27,547 nt of DNA from CAZAKZ01 sp964485695 (lineage in GTDB: Bacteria; Planctomycetota; JAFGQW01), in assembly GCA_964485695.1 (NCBI GenBank), contig CAZAKZ010000073.1, forward strand, positions 1 to 27,547. The letters are read 5' to 3'. A model generated the notes under the pieces. The model was not told the origin of the DNA. It did no database searches and saw only the letters and a program-made list of their open reading frames with translations. Made by a program: the position numbers and the translations under genes. Numbering within the stretch: position 1 is the stretch's first letter; each line of letters begins with the position of its first letter. This document shows positions 7,962-16,084 of this stretch, piece after piece.

Positions 7962-9182
7962 ATGATGAACAGAATGACAGCTCGACTCTGTTTTCTGCTT
8001 CTATTTCTGGTGTTCGCAGCACCCCTGTCCGCGGCCCAGGCCCGGCCCGGCGACCTCATCATCGCCCACCAGTCCGGTCCTCCCTTCTACTCCTCGATCG
8101 TGGCCACCACGCCGGGCTCCAACACCATGTCCACGGTGGCGGTGTTCCAGCCCACCAGCCTCCGCGGCGTGATGGTGGGGGCCGACAACACCCACTACTA
8201 CGCCGTGGCCAGGCTCGAGGTCTACAAGGCGACGCCGGCCGGCGTCATCACCACGCTCCTGAAGACGATACCCGTCGGGAACTTTGCGGCCTGGAACGAC
8301 CTGGACGAGGACGGCGAGATCCTCGTGGGGACCGGGTTTGCCGGCCGCGGCGGCCTCATGCGCATCCACCCGACCAGCGGCGTGGTCACGTCCATCCTCA
8401 TGACCAAGGTGTTTCCTCTCTCCTTCTGCCTCGATCGGGAAAGCGGCGACATCGTCATGGGGGACGGCGGCACGGGCACCCTCATGCGCATCCGGCGGGA
8501 CGGGAGGGTCACCTCCGTATCGGGCCTGAACACCTTCGTCTACTCCATGGACTTTCACCACCCCACCGGTGACGTCCTCATCGGATCCACGCACGCCATC
8601 TACCGGCTGAATCCCCTGAACCAGCTCAGCACCTTCGCTACAATTCCCTTCAGCATGAAGGCGCTTGCCGTGTTCGGCGACGGCTCCGTGGCCGCCGGAG
8701 GGAACAACGTGCCCGCCATCCTCCACTACGACGCAAGGGGCGGCTTCCTCGGCACCGTGTATAGCGGCACGATTCACAACGTGTGCATGGTGGTGGAGGA
8801 CGAGCACAACCTGTGGGGCTTAAACGCTCCCCACGTGGGCGGCGTCCTCAACTTGAGCCTCCGGTTTGCAGCCCACCCGGGAAAGTCCTTCGTGGCCGCG
8901 GCGGCCCTCTCTCCTCGACCCGGCATCCGGGTGGATCAGCGCACCATTTACCTCTCTCCCGATGCGCTCTTCCAGCTCAGCCTCCAGGCGCCCTGGATGT
9001 TCGTCAACTTCGCTGGCGTGCTGGACCCAAAGGGGCGCGCCTCCCCGCCCCCGTACGTCCTGATTCCCAAGGTCCCGTCTCTCAGGGGCCTCAGGATCTT
9101 TCTCGGGGCCGTGGTCCTGGACCCGGCCGCCCCCTCCGGCATCGCCGCCATCTCGCAGCCCTACGGGGTCACGATCCAGTAG
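7962..9182 (+). CDS. Secreted propeller-like protein with planctomycete-type C-terminal module (paralogue 2)
   Basis: The product is 406 residues. A signal peptide (MMNRMTARLCFLLLFLVFAA, cleavage near LSAAQA) precedes about 270 residues of beta-propeller-like repeats (GGLMRIHPTSGVV, GTLMRIRRDGRV, HAIYRLNPLNQL). The C-terminal 110 residues are the module ending LRGLRIFLGAVVLD…PYGVTIQ shared with the protein at 2678-3889. The acidic stretch AAWNDLDEDGEIL may be a calcium or turn loop. No enzyme signature is visible, so binding of a carbohydrate or protein partner at the surface is the likely role. The ATG at 7962 follows a GGGGGAGA box; longer open sequence upstream overlaps the GH2 gene. It probably has its own promoter within the 80-bp gap after GH2. 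Confidence 0.9.
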   Translation: MMNRMTARLCFLLLFLVFAAPLSAAQARPGDLIIAHQSGPPFYSSIVATTPGSNTMSTVAVFQPTSLRGVMVGADNTHYYAVARLEVYKATPAGVITTLLKTIPVGNFAAWNDLDEDGEILVGTGFAGRGGLMRIHPTSGVVTSILMTKVFPLSFCLDRESGDIVMGDGGTGTLMRIRRDGRVTSVSGLNTFVYSMDFHHPTGDVLIGSTHAIYRLNPLNQLSTFATIPFSMKALAVFGDGSVAAGGNNVPAILHYDARGGFLGTVYSGTIHNVCMVVEDEHNLWGLNAPHVGGVLNLSLRFAAHPGKSFVAAAALSPRPGIRVDQRTIYLSPDALFQLSLQAPWMFVNFAGVLDPKGRASPPPYVLIPKVPSLRGLRIFLGAVVLDPAAPSGIAAISQPYGVTIQ

Positions 9183-9220
9183 GTTTCAACTGAACGCGTT
9201 TCCCTGATATCGGCGATTCC

Positions 9221-9250
9221 TTGCACCGATTTCTCTTTCCGCGGCATACT
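9221..9250 (+). promoter_or_regulatory. Candidate promoter of the sigma-factor gene, nearly leaderless
   Basis: TTGCAC (9221-9226) and CATACT (9245-9250) are separated by 18 nt. The predicted transcription start would be only a few bases before the ATG at 9264, and no Shine-Dalgarno box is visible there, so the mRNA may be nearly leaderless. The box does not look like the GGAAC/CGTC type used by many ECF sigma factors. Confidence 0.5.
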
Positions 9251-9263
9251 GATACCGGATGCC

Positions 9264-11420
9264 ATGAGAAACGTGCCGATTTCCACCGATATTGACGCCC
9301 TGCTGGCCCACACCGACTGGGTCCGCGGCCTGGCCCACAGCCTGGTGAAATGGGGCGATCCGGGCGTGGATGACGTGGTCCAGGAGACCTGGCTCCGGGC
9401 CATGGAGCACCCGCCCCGGCAGGGCGTGAACCTCCGGGCCTGGCTCTCCATCGTGGTGCGGAACGTCGTGCGCCAGGCCCGGCGGAGCGAGGCGCGGCGG
9501 GCGCAGCGGGAGCGATCCAGGGTCGGAAGGGGGGAGGCGCCGGATACGGCCGAGGTGGTGGAGCGGGCCGACGCGCACCGGATGCTGGTGAACCACCTGA
9601 TGGATCTGGATGAGCCCTACCGCACGGCCATCCTGCTCCGCTACTTCGAGAACCTGCCCCCGCGCGGAGTGGCGAAACGGGTCGGGTGTCCGGTGGAGAC
9701 TGTCCGGGCATGGCTGCGGCGGGGTCTGGAGAAGCTGCGCTGGCGTCTCGATCGCGCGCAGGGAGGGGACGGCAAGGCGTGGATGCTGGCCCTGGTGCCC
9801 TTGCTGAAGCCGGCAGGAACTGCGGTGGTCTCTTCGGGCGGTCTTCTCCTGGGAACCAAGGTGGCGGCCGTTGGTATCGCCCTGATCACGGTGTGCGCCG
9901 GCATTCTCGTGGTGTCGTCCCTGCAGGATACCGGCGGCTCTGACCTGGCCGAGATCCCGCCGGCGGTCGGCCAGGAGGAGCCCGCGACGCGGAAGAAATC
10001 CCAGGATCGGACTGCGCCGGGGAACCGAATTGCCAGGTCTCCAGGAAAGGACAGCACCCCGGCGCGATCGCTCGCGGATTTACTTCAGAAGAATCCATTG
10101 ATAAAGGGCTCGGGTACCCGGGTCGCCTCGAAGTCCGGGGCCTCGGCAAAGCCGGCAGTCGAGAAGAAACAGATTTCGACTTCCCACCGCTCGGTTGTGG
10201 AGAGGTTGGCAATACTGGTTCGGGCGTGGGAAGGTCCAGGACTTGTGTTAGACCTGAAATCCCTCAAGAAAAAAGCCGGGACCTGGGACGCCCTCGTCAG
10301 CTACGTGGAACAGCTCCGGCTGAATGGGATCCACGTCCTGAAGATGCCGAAGCTGTGGTGGGACGTATACACGCACCCGAAATACTGCAAGTTCGAGGGG
10401 CGCCCCGGCAAGTTCACCCGGACATGGACATACAACAGAATGGGAAGAAAGCTTCCCGTTCGCTACTTCCTGCAGGTGCCGAGGAAGTACAGGCCGAATG
10501 CGCCCTTTCCCCTTGTCCTCTGTCTTCATCCCCGCCACGGCCCGGTTCGGTTCGACACCAATGCTTCGCAGATGTTCGCCCCACGCAATCTGGAGCGTCG
10601 TGCCATGCTCCTGGCTCCGGAGCTGCCAAAAGATCCCCGAGCTCGTTGGTCGGACCGGAAGTTTCTATTCGCTTCCCTGCAGTTGCTGGGACAGGAAGTC
10701 ATCCGCGAATACAACGTGGACAGGAACCTCCTCTTTCTCGACGGCCACCTGGACGGTGCCGCCGAGGCCTGGAGGATGGCCGGCGCTTTTGCCGACCTCT
10801 TCGCCGGTGTCATCATCCGCGGCGCACTACCCCCCGAGGGCACGCGCTTCGAGGACTTCCGCAACACGCCCTTCTTTCTCGTGGGCCTGCCGGACAAACC
10901 CCTGGACAAGCGGGATGCAATATTCCTCGCCAGGAATATGCGCAAGGGCGGGGTGAAGGTGACCGTGGCTTCCGCCGGGATGGGCGATGCCCTGGGGGGC
11001 GTGAACGTGAAGCTCCTTCGCTTCCTGCGCACGCCGAGAAATCCCTACCCTGACCGTATCGACTGGACCGTCAAGGAGAACTACACCCGGCGCTGCTTCT
11101 TCGTGTGCTCCACGGGCGAGATCGAGGACGAGGTCTTGAAGAAAGCCCGGGACAGGAAAAAGCCCCCCCGTTTCGTGGTCGAGGTGGACCGGACCTCCAA
11201 CCGGCTCGTCATCCAGACCCACCGCATCCTCGGGCTCAAGATCTCCCTCAACGACTGCATTCTCGACCTCGACCGGCCGGTGTCCATCCTCGTCAACGGG
11301 AAGGAGGCCTTCAGGGGGCAGGCGACGAGAGACCTGGAAACCCTCCTCGAGGGGTTTCAGAACAGCGGTGACTGGGCCCGCATCTATCCCTGGAACAAGA
11401 CCTTCAAGGTGCCGCGGTAA
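9264..11420 (+). CDS. ECF sigma factor fused via a transmembrane segment to a degenerate alpha/beta-hydrolase domain
   Basis: The product is 718 residues. Residues 1-75 are sigma region 2 (DDVVQETWLRAMEH at 36-49) and about 108-165 region 4 (RTAILLRYFENLPPRGVAKR), together an ECF-type sigma-70 factor. A hydrophobic helix at about 199-220 follows, then a Pro/Lys/Ser-rich linker. From about 390 the sequence resembles PHB-depolymerase-like or putative esterase folds (VRYFLQVPRKYRPNAPFPLVLCLHP). The expected GxSxG nucleophile elbow reads GHLDG with L496 in place of Ser, and the site of the catalytic His reads GMGDAL (572-577). A C-terminal beta module (SLNDCILDLDRPVSILVNGK) resembles tails seen on planctomycete esterases. 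Long C-terminal extensions on ECF factors are known in planctomycetes. The sigma part should lie in the cytoplasm and the pseudo-hydrolase outside, suggesting ligand sensing. No anti-sigma gene is adjacent. Confidence 0.85.
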   Translation: MRNVPISTDIDALLAHTDWVRGLAHSLVKWGDPGVDDVVQETWLRAMEHPPRQGVNLRAWLSIVVRNVVRQARRSEARRAQRERSRVGRGEAPDTAEVVERADAHRMLVNHLMDLDEPYRTAILLRYFENLPPRGVAKRVGCPVETVRAWLRRGLEKLRWRLDRAQGGDGKAWMLALVPLLKPAGTAVVSSGGLLLGTKVAAVGIALITVCAGILVVSSLQDTGGSDLAEIPPAVGQEEPATRKKSQDRTAPGNRIARSPGKDSTPARSLADLLQKNPLIKGSGTRVASKSGASAKPAVEKKQISTSHRSVVERLAILVRAWEGPGLVLDLKSLKKKAGTWDALVSYVEQLRLNGIHVLKMPKLWWDVYTHPKYCKFEGRPGKFTRTWTYNRMGRKLPVRYFLQVPRKYRPNAPFPLVLCLHPRHGPVRFDTNASQMFAPRNLERRAMLLAPELPKDPRARWSDRKFLFASLQLLGQEVIREYNVDRNLLFLDGHLDGAAEAWRMAGAFADLFAGVIIRGALPPEGTRFEDFRNTPFFLVGLPDKPLDKRDAIFLARNMRKGGVKVTVASAGMGDALGGVNVKLLRFLRTPRNPYPDRIDWTVKENYTRRCFFVCSTGEIEDEVLKKARDRKKPPRFVVEVDRTSNRLVIQTHRILGLKISLNDCILDLDRPVSILVNGKEAFRGQATRDLETLLEGFQNSGDWARIYPWNKTFKVPR

Positions 11421-11649
11421 TAGAGGTAGATCGTGCTCATCAGCACATTCCCCCTGTTCGAGATCGCTCGCAAAGCGGTTTCCCCGCTACCGGTATCCCG
11501 TCCAAGACGTAACCGTCTGTTTTGGCCTGAGTTACTCCGGTGAAACGAGATCCCGTTGCTCGGCATGCGGATTGCTCGGTGGATACGATTCGGGTTCCAG
11601 GAAGGAGGGCAGGGCGGCATCGGCGTTCGTACTTCAAGGAGGAGGAACC
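11421..11649 (+). other. Leader region before the lipoprotein gene with two small hairpins
   Basis: After the sigma-gene stop there are two short stems: AGCGG/CCGCT (11474-11488) and AGACG/CGTCT (11505-11518), the latter followed by GTTTT. The second is a weak terminator candidate. AAGGAGGAGG just before the ATG at 11650 is the ribosome-binding site of the next gene. No clear promoter was found. Confidence 0.35.
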
Positions 11650-13818
11650 ATGCGTAATACCTTGGCCCTTGGACTGACGCTTCTCTTGCTCGCCCTGATC
11701 GGGTGTCGCGACAGCCGCACCGGCGACCCTCTGGATCTCTTCCTGGTCTCGTTCCACGAGGATCAGCAGGTCGGTCTCAATCGGGACCACGTCTTGACCT
11801 TCGAGTTCTCCACCTCGGTGAATCCGGCCACCGTGGGGCTGGATACCCTCCTGGTCACCACCCAGGTGGATTCCGGCCCGGTCCTGGGGCTCTACGAGGT
11901 GCAAGGCGCCCTCGTGCGCTTCAACCCGGTTGTGGACGAGGACAATCCGAACCGGGGTGTGACGCCCCTGAATCCCTTCGGATTCGAGGGGAACACCCGG
12001 TATCGCGTGACCATTCCCTCCCTGGCCTCCAGCCCCCTGAAGGTGCTCCGGAACACGGCGGGATATCCCATCAAGCAGGGCTTCACCGGCTCCTTCACCA
12101 CGGGCGGCGATTTCACGCCCCGGCCGAACAACCCGGATCCCCTCGTGGCGCCCTGGGACGCGGCGGTGTATGACACCACGAATCCGCCCTACTCGCCGGG
12201 CAGTCCCAAGGGCACGCCGGAGGACCACGACGACGTGCTGACCTATACCCCCGTGCCGAGCCAGTCACCTCCTCCGAAACACCCTGTATCAGGTCTGCCG
12301 GATTATAGGGCCCAGCACCCCACGAACGTGCAGGCCCAGCTCACCTTCACCTCGGTGATGGATCCGTGCTCCTTCCAGACGCAGCAGGACGGAAACCTGG
12401 TCCTCGAGTACAACTTGCCCGGGACCACGAACTGGCACTTCATCCCAGCCCTGGCTTCCATGTCGCCCAACGGAAAGACCGTGGTCCTGTCCGCGGCCAC
12501 GCCCCTGGCCCATGCGGCCCGGTTCAACAAGTTCCGCATCGTCCTCGACCAGACCCGGTCTACCCTCTTCAGCCGCGGTGGAAAGGCCCTGGTAGAGGCC
12601 GTGGAGAAGTGGGACGACGTCCAGAAACAGGTGGTGCGCCGGGGCGTGGTGGAGGCCGATCTGACGTTGTGGACCCGGAAGGAGGGGGGAGAACGGGGCC
12701 CGCTGCTGACGGCCTCCTTTCCCCTCGAGGCGTTTGCCGTGGATCCGACCGAGAGCGACGCGGACGTGGTTTTCCTGGACGGCCGGGTCACGGCCGGCGA
12801 AGTGGCACTGCGCCTCTCCGACGACACCACACCCTGCACTCTCGGTCCTGCCTGCAGCGCTGGCCTGCGCGAGCCGTTCACCCAGGATCCCCTGAGCCCG
12901 AAGCCGAATCAGAACAACAAGGGTTCGAGCAAGGTCATGTTCCACGGCAACAGCTATCAGCATGCGTTGAACGCCAAGTCCTACAAGCTGCCGAACGCGG
13001 AGGCCCTGACGGGTATGAGCTGGGGGCCCCTGTGCGCCACGGTCATCAAGTCGACCTATCCGAAGATGCACATGCACGTGATGTGGTCGAACCGGGACTC
13101 GGCGGTACCCTCTCAACCTGCTTACCTGCCGAGCACGACCTACAACTCCAACTTCGACGTCCTGCCGCCCGGATTCCCGGTGCGGGACGGATCGGAGCCC
13201 TATACCATCGATGCCAGCTCGGCCAGCGCCCAATGGTATCCCTGGAAATTCCAGCGTCCCTTCACCGACTACCGGCTGAACAGGGGACTGGTGTGGATGG
13301 CCTGGACCGAGGTCGGCGGAGACGTGGAGCAATACTTCCGGTGGTATTCCCCCGGGCCCCTTCCCAACACCCGGATCTTCAGTCCCCCCTCGACCACCGT
13401 GAATCCGCTGGTGGGTCAGCCCGGCCAGCATTGCTACTACTGGACCCGGTTCGAGTTCAAGCGCATGCGGTCCCTGGCCGGGACCAAGTTCTATCGCATG
13501 ACTCCGGGCAGTGGAGGCCAGCCGCAGTGGCACTCCGCGGTGTTGACTCCGACGCCGGGGAACCTGCCCGGCGGAACCCACTACCACGTGGAGTATCGAG
13601 GCGGGCGTTTCACCAGCTACGTCCAGCGACAGGCGGGAAGCCGGATCTACTGGGAGGGGCAGGGCAGCCCCTACCAGACCACCCCGTTCACGACCAACCT
13701 CCGGGATTTGAACGGATACGAGGCCGTGGCCGTCCGGATTAGTTTCGAGGCCAACGTGGACCAGCCCGCTTCGCTGCCCTACCTGAACGGCCTCTCGTTC
13801 ACGTACGATCTGCCCTGA
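11650..13818 (+). CDS. Large Ig-like surface lipoprotein of unknown function
   Basis: The product is 722 residues. The N-terminus is a lipoprotein signal with lipobox LIGC (Cys at about residue 18). Residues 25-170 resemble a bacterial Ig-like (Big_5) domain: NRDHVLTFEFSTSVNPATV, with ITIP-like strands and a closing GSFTTGG. A second similar strand set begins at VQAQLTFTSVMDPCSF (about 225). The remainder is rich in Tyr, Trp, Pro and Thr and contains HMHVMWSNRD and CYYWTRFEFKRMRS. No catalytic motif is recognised. A cell-envelope structural or binding role is inferred from the lipid anchor and Ig folds. The ATG at 11650 is set by AAGGAGG and the signal. The reading frame is open further upstream but overlaps the sigma gene. 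It converges on the gene ending at 14061. Confidence 0.85.
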   Translation: MRNTLALGLTLLLLALIGCRDSRTGDPLDLFLVSFHEDQQVGLNRDHVLTFEFSTSVNPATVGLDTLLVTTQVDSGPVLGLYEVQGALVRFNPVVDEDNPNRGVTPLNPFGFEGNTRYRVTIPSLASSPLKVLRNTAGYPIKQGFTGSFTTGGDFTPRPNNPDPLVAPWDAAVYDTTNPPYSPGSPKGTPEDHDDVLTYTPVPSQSPPPKHPVSGLPDYRAQHPTNVQAQLTFTSVMDPCSFQTQQDGNLVLEYNLPGTTNWHFIPALASMSPNGKTVVLSAATPLAHAARFNKFRIVLDQTRSTLFSRGGKALVEAVEKWDDVQKQVVRRGVVEADLTLWTRKEGGERGPLLTASFPLEAFAVDPTESDADVVFLDGRVTAGEVALRLSDDTTPCTLGPACSAGLREPFTQDPLSPKPNQNNKGSSKVMFHGNSYQHALNAKSYKLPNAEALTGMSWGPLCATVIKSTYPKMHMHVMWSNRDSAVPSQPAYLPSTTYNSNFDVLPPGFPVRDGSEPYTIDASSASAQWYPWKFQRPFTDYRLNRGLVWMAWTEVGGDVEQYFRWYSPGPLPNTRIFSPPSTTVNPLVGQPGQHCYYWTRFEFKRMRSLAGTKFYRMTPGSGGQPQWHSAVLTPTPGNLPGGTHYHVEYRGGRFTSYVQRQAGSRIYWEGQGSPYQTTPFTTNLRDLNGYEAVAVRISFEANVDQPASLPYLNGLSFTYDLP

Positions 13819-13823
13819 ACCCA

Positions 13824-13851
13824 CGGCCCGGTTCTGGCCAGAACCGGGCCG
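13824..13851. terminator. 28-bp perfect palindrome downstream of the lipoprotein gene
   Basis: The sequence is self-complementary over all 28 bases, centred on TTCTGGCCAGAA (13832-13843). It starts 6 nt after the lipoprotein stop and would fold into a very stable hairpin in RNA of either strand. No U tract follows. It is also the left end of a composite repeat whose second copy starts at 16085. Confidence 0.6.
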
Positions 13852-13887
13852 AGCAGTGGTTGGATCCATAAATACAGTGACGTATTT

Positions 13888-13989
13888 GGGCGTCGAGGCG
13901 CCCGGCCAGTAAGGCGCGAGGAGGGCGCATATTAGCGGAGGAATATGCACCCGACGAGCAACGCAGCGGGACGGGATGCATCGGCGCCC
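13888..13989. repeat. Structured 102-bp element with nested stems
   Basis: GGGCGTCGA (13888-13896) pairs with TCGGCGCCC (13981-13989) as a 9-bp closing stem with one G-U pair. Inside, GGGcGCATATT (13923-13933) pairs with AATATGCaCCC (13942-13952) apart from one mismatch, around an 8-nt loop. Just outside lies AAATAC/GTATTT (13870-13887). The nesting suggests a folded RNA or a short dispersed palindromic element. It occupies the variable middle of composite repeat copy 1. No protein-coding signal is convincing here. Confidence 0.5.
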
Positions 13990-14060
13990 AGATGCCATTC
14001 TGCGGGTGTGAAGCGGGGATTCAATCCTTCCCGGGCTTCCCCTGCTGGAGCTTCGCTGAG

Positions 14061-15959
14061 TCAGAATCGAACCGTGATCTTGCCTCCCGGGGGAACGAAC
14101 ACCCTGCGCTTGAGTACCTTTTTTCCCATCTTCTTAGTACGCATATTGATTTGAATACACACCTCCCCCGGCGGGGAAGTGAGGAGTGTAGTTCCGCCCG
14201 TAGACCAGAATTCGCATCCAAGGATCTGCCCGTCCTGGTGCAAGGTGGTTATCCCCAGAAAAGGATCGTCCTTTGGTTTTTGTACGAGAATGTGGCCTCC
14301 CTTGTGGAGTGGAATCTTGAGGTTCCGGATGGATTCCCCTTTCCGGACACGCACGTTCCTGACCAGTCCGAAACGCCCATCCTCGGTCTCGGCGGTCAGG
14401 GCGTAGACGCCGGGCTCCAGACCTTCAAAGCTGAAGGTGCCGTCGTCTCCTGAAAAGCTCCAATCTCTCTCGAAATCGAAGATGGATTCTCTCGGTTTTA
14501 CTCCAGTGGTTCCGGACCGTTTCCATGCCGTGATACAGCTTGAAAGAGGCTTGCCGGTAGCGGCATCCAGAGACGTGCCCTCGATGAGGCCGGCAAGGGT
14601 CAGGGTGAGAAGAACATCGGGTCCTCCTGCATCGGCCATGACCGGGGGTGAGTCCCCGAAGATCCCCTTGTCATAGGCCAGGGCCCTGAGCTCGTATCGA
14701 CCCGGATAGACCGGTCCGAGGACGAAGAATCCACCGGTTCCGGTCCGGGCGTTGAGATCGGAACAGGCCGCATTAACGTGGATTCCTTCGGCCGGACGGC
14801 CATCCGGCCGGACGACCCTTCCCCGGATCCACCGGGTACTGGAAACCACCACGGTCCGGGATATCACGGTTCCATGGCTGGGTATCACGATCTCGTATTT
14901 GAGATCCTGCGCTCCCAGGGTCCGGTCCTTCGACTTTTTGACCGGCCGGATTTTCATGAGCCATCGCCCGCACGCCAAACCCTTCACCTCGAAGGAACCA
15001 CCATGATCTGACCAGGCGTGCCTGCTGGTTTTCCTCTCTCCTCTCCCATGGAGGGCCTTGATCCACGTCATCTTGACCCTGGCATTGGAGATCGGGCTGC
15101 CGCCGGCATCCAGAATCTGGCCCCTCACCGTTCCGCACGGCCCCGAGACCAGACGCAGGTCCCGGGTCTCCCTCGGTTGCAAGATCGGGCGCTCCTTCAG
15201 ACGAAAGGCGGGTGCCGCCTTGAACCGGAGCTTGACGTCGAGGGGAATCCCGGCGGGGAGGCCCTTGATCGCGAACCGGCCCGTATCGTCGGTCTCGGTC
15301 TTCCATACTATGGGGAGCTTCAGCACGGCGGAACCGGGGGCCTCGTGGGTTGAAAGGGGCCAGGAGCGAACCCGGACGCGCGTTTTTCGGTGTGGTTGAC
15401 CCAGATAATCGAGAGCGATTCCGGTGAGGGTGCAGGCGGGGGGGAGGGGGAGAAGCAGGGGCTCCGGAGGGGTGTCGGGCTCCGGCCGGGCCTTCTTCGG
15501 GACGATGAACCGGGCGCGAACGTATCCGGGGATGTCCACCACGAGAACGGTGCCGGGTTTCGGTTCGAGGGCGAGCCCGCCTTCCGCGTCGGTTCGGAAT
15601 TTCCGGTCTTTCACTTTCACCTCGACTCCGGCAATGGGTGTCCGGTCCGTCCGGGATATCAGCCGGCATGCACAGGATGGGGTGGGGACTCCTGTCTCTG
15701 GATCAGGATGTCGGGATGCCGCGGGCGCCGATTCTGCGGGAGGCGCCTCGTCTGTCGCGGTCTCTCGTGGTGGGGGATCGAGGTCGGGCTCGGGCTGGAC
15801 GGCCGGAATCAGGGATTGCATCTGGGGCGGCTCTATCCCGGCGTCCGGCGTTTTGTAGTCCAGGGGACTTATCTTCGACAGCTCACCGACCAGGAGCCAG
15901 GTCGAGACGGCAAAGCCCAGAAGGAAGAGGAGAAGGGATATCTTTCCGGCTCTAGACAC
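14061..15959 (-). CDS. Membrane-anchored protein with repeated carboxypeptidase-regulatory-like domains
   Basis: The product is 632 residues. A single N-terminal membrane helix (about 7-25, ISLLLFLLGFAVSTWLLVG) is followed by a Pro/Asp/Glu-rich linker to about residue 95. The rest is a chain of about five beta-sandwich repeats of the CarboxypepD_reg or CNA_B kind. Examples are RTPIAGVEVKVKDRKFRTDAEGG, VRGQILDAGGSPISNARVKM, IRGRVVRPDGRPAEGIHV and DGTFSFEGLEPGVYALTAET. Such repeats serve as structural or adhesive modules outside the cytoplasm; no enzyme is attached. The start is GTG at 15959, with GGAGGG about 7 nt upstream. A consensus -10 with a large operator-like palindrome lies about 50 nt upstream (16009-16051). 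Similar proteins are frequent in planctomycetes. Confidence 0.87.
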   Translation of the reverse strand: MSRAGKISLLLFLLGFAVSTWLLVGELSKISPLDYKTPDAGIEPPQMQSLIPAVQPEPDLDPPPRETATDEAPPAESAPAASRHPDPETGVPTPSCACRLISRTDRTPIAGVEVKVKDRKFRTDAEGGLALEPKPGTVLVVDIPGYVRARFIVPKKARPEPDTPPEPLLLPLPPACTLTGIALDYLGQPHRKTRVRVRSWPLSTHEAPGSAVLKLPIVWKTETDDTGRFAIKGLPAGIPLDVKLRFKAAPAFRLKERPILQPRETRDLRLVSGPCGTVRGQILDAGGSPISNARVKMTWIKALHGRGERKTSRHAWSDHGGSFEVKGLACGRWLMKIRPVKKSKDRTLGAQDLKYEIVIPSHGTVISRTVVVSSTRWIRGRVVRPDGRPAEGIHVNAACSDLNARTGTGGFFVLGPVYPGRYELRALAYDKGIFGDSPPVMADAGGPDVLLTLTLAGLIEGTSLDAATGKPLSSCITAWKRSGTTGVKPRESIFDFERDWSFSGDDGTFSFEGLEPGVYALTAETEDGRFGLVRNVRVRKGESIRNLKIPLHKGGHILVQKPKDDPFLGITTLHQDGQILGCEFWSTGGTTLLTSPPGEVCIQINMRTKKMGKKVLKRRVFVPPGGKITVRF

Positions 15960-16008
15960 CGCAGCGCCCTCCGGAAGGAATGGACGAGGTTCGGTCTACC
16001 TTAAGAGC

Positions 16009-16051
16009 ATTATACAGGATCGATGCTCGATCCTGTTACTCCTCCTGTCAA
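16009..16051 (-). promoter_or_regulatory. Consensus -10 box with adjacent 21-bp palindrome and distant -35
   Basis: On the minus strand TATAAT (16014-16009) is a perfect -10. Directly upstream is a 21-bp inverted repeat (16015-16035) with arms CAGGATCGA and TCGATCCTG around GCA. A perfect TTGACA lies at 16051-16046, 31 nt before the -10, which is too far for a normal promoter. The palindrome occupies the place of the usual -35 and spacer, so a regulator may bind there. The target would be the gene starting at 15959. Confidence 0.5.
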
Positions 16052-16084
16052 CCTGTGGAAAGGCAGGGGAGCGGGCCTCGCACC

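Larger units (their letters stand above)
13823..14042. repeat. Composite repeat, copy 1 (220 bp)
   Basis: The left end (13823-13856) matches 16085-16118 at 28 of 34 positions, and the right end (14021-14042) is identical over 22 bp to 16192-16213. Just inside the right end both copies also share GCCATTC and GTGTG in the same order (about 13990-14012 and 16161-16177). The middle differs in length and sequence. The element fills the gap between the convergent genes ending at 13818 and 14061. Confidence 0.65.

Noticed and set aside
12289..13998. 569-codon open frame on the minus strand
   Set aside because: It is antisense to the Ig-like lipoprotein gene, rich in Gly, Arg, Val and His, with no recognisable domain or ribosome-binding site.
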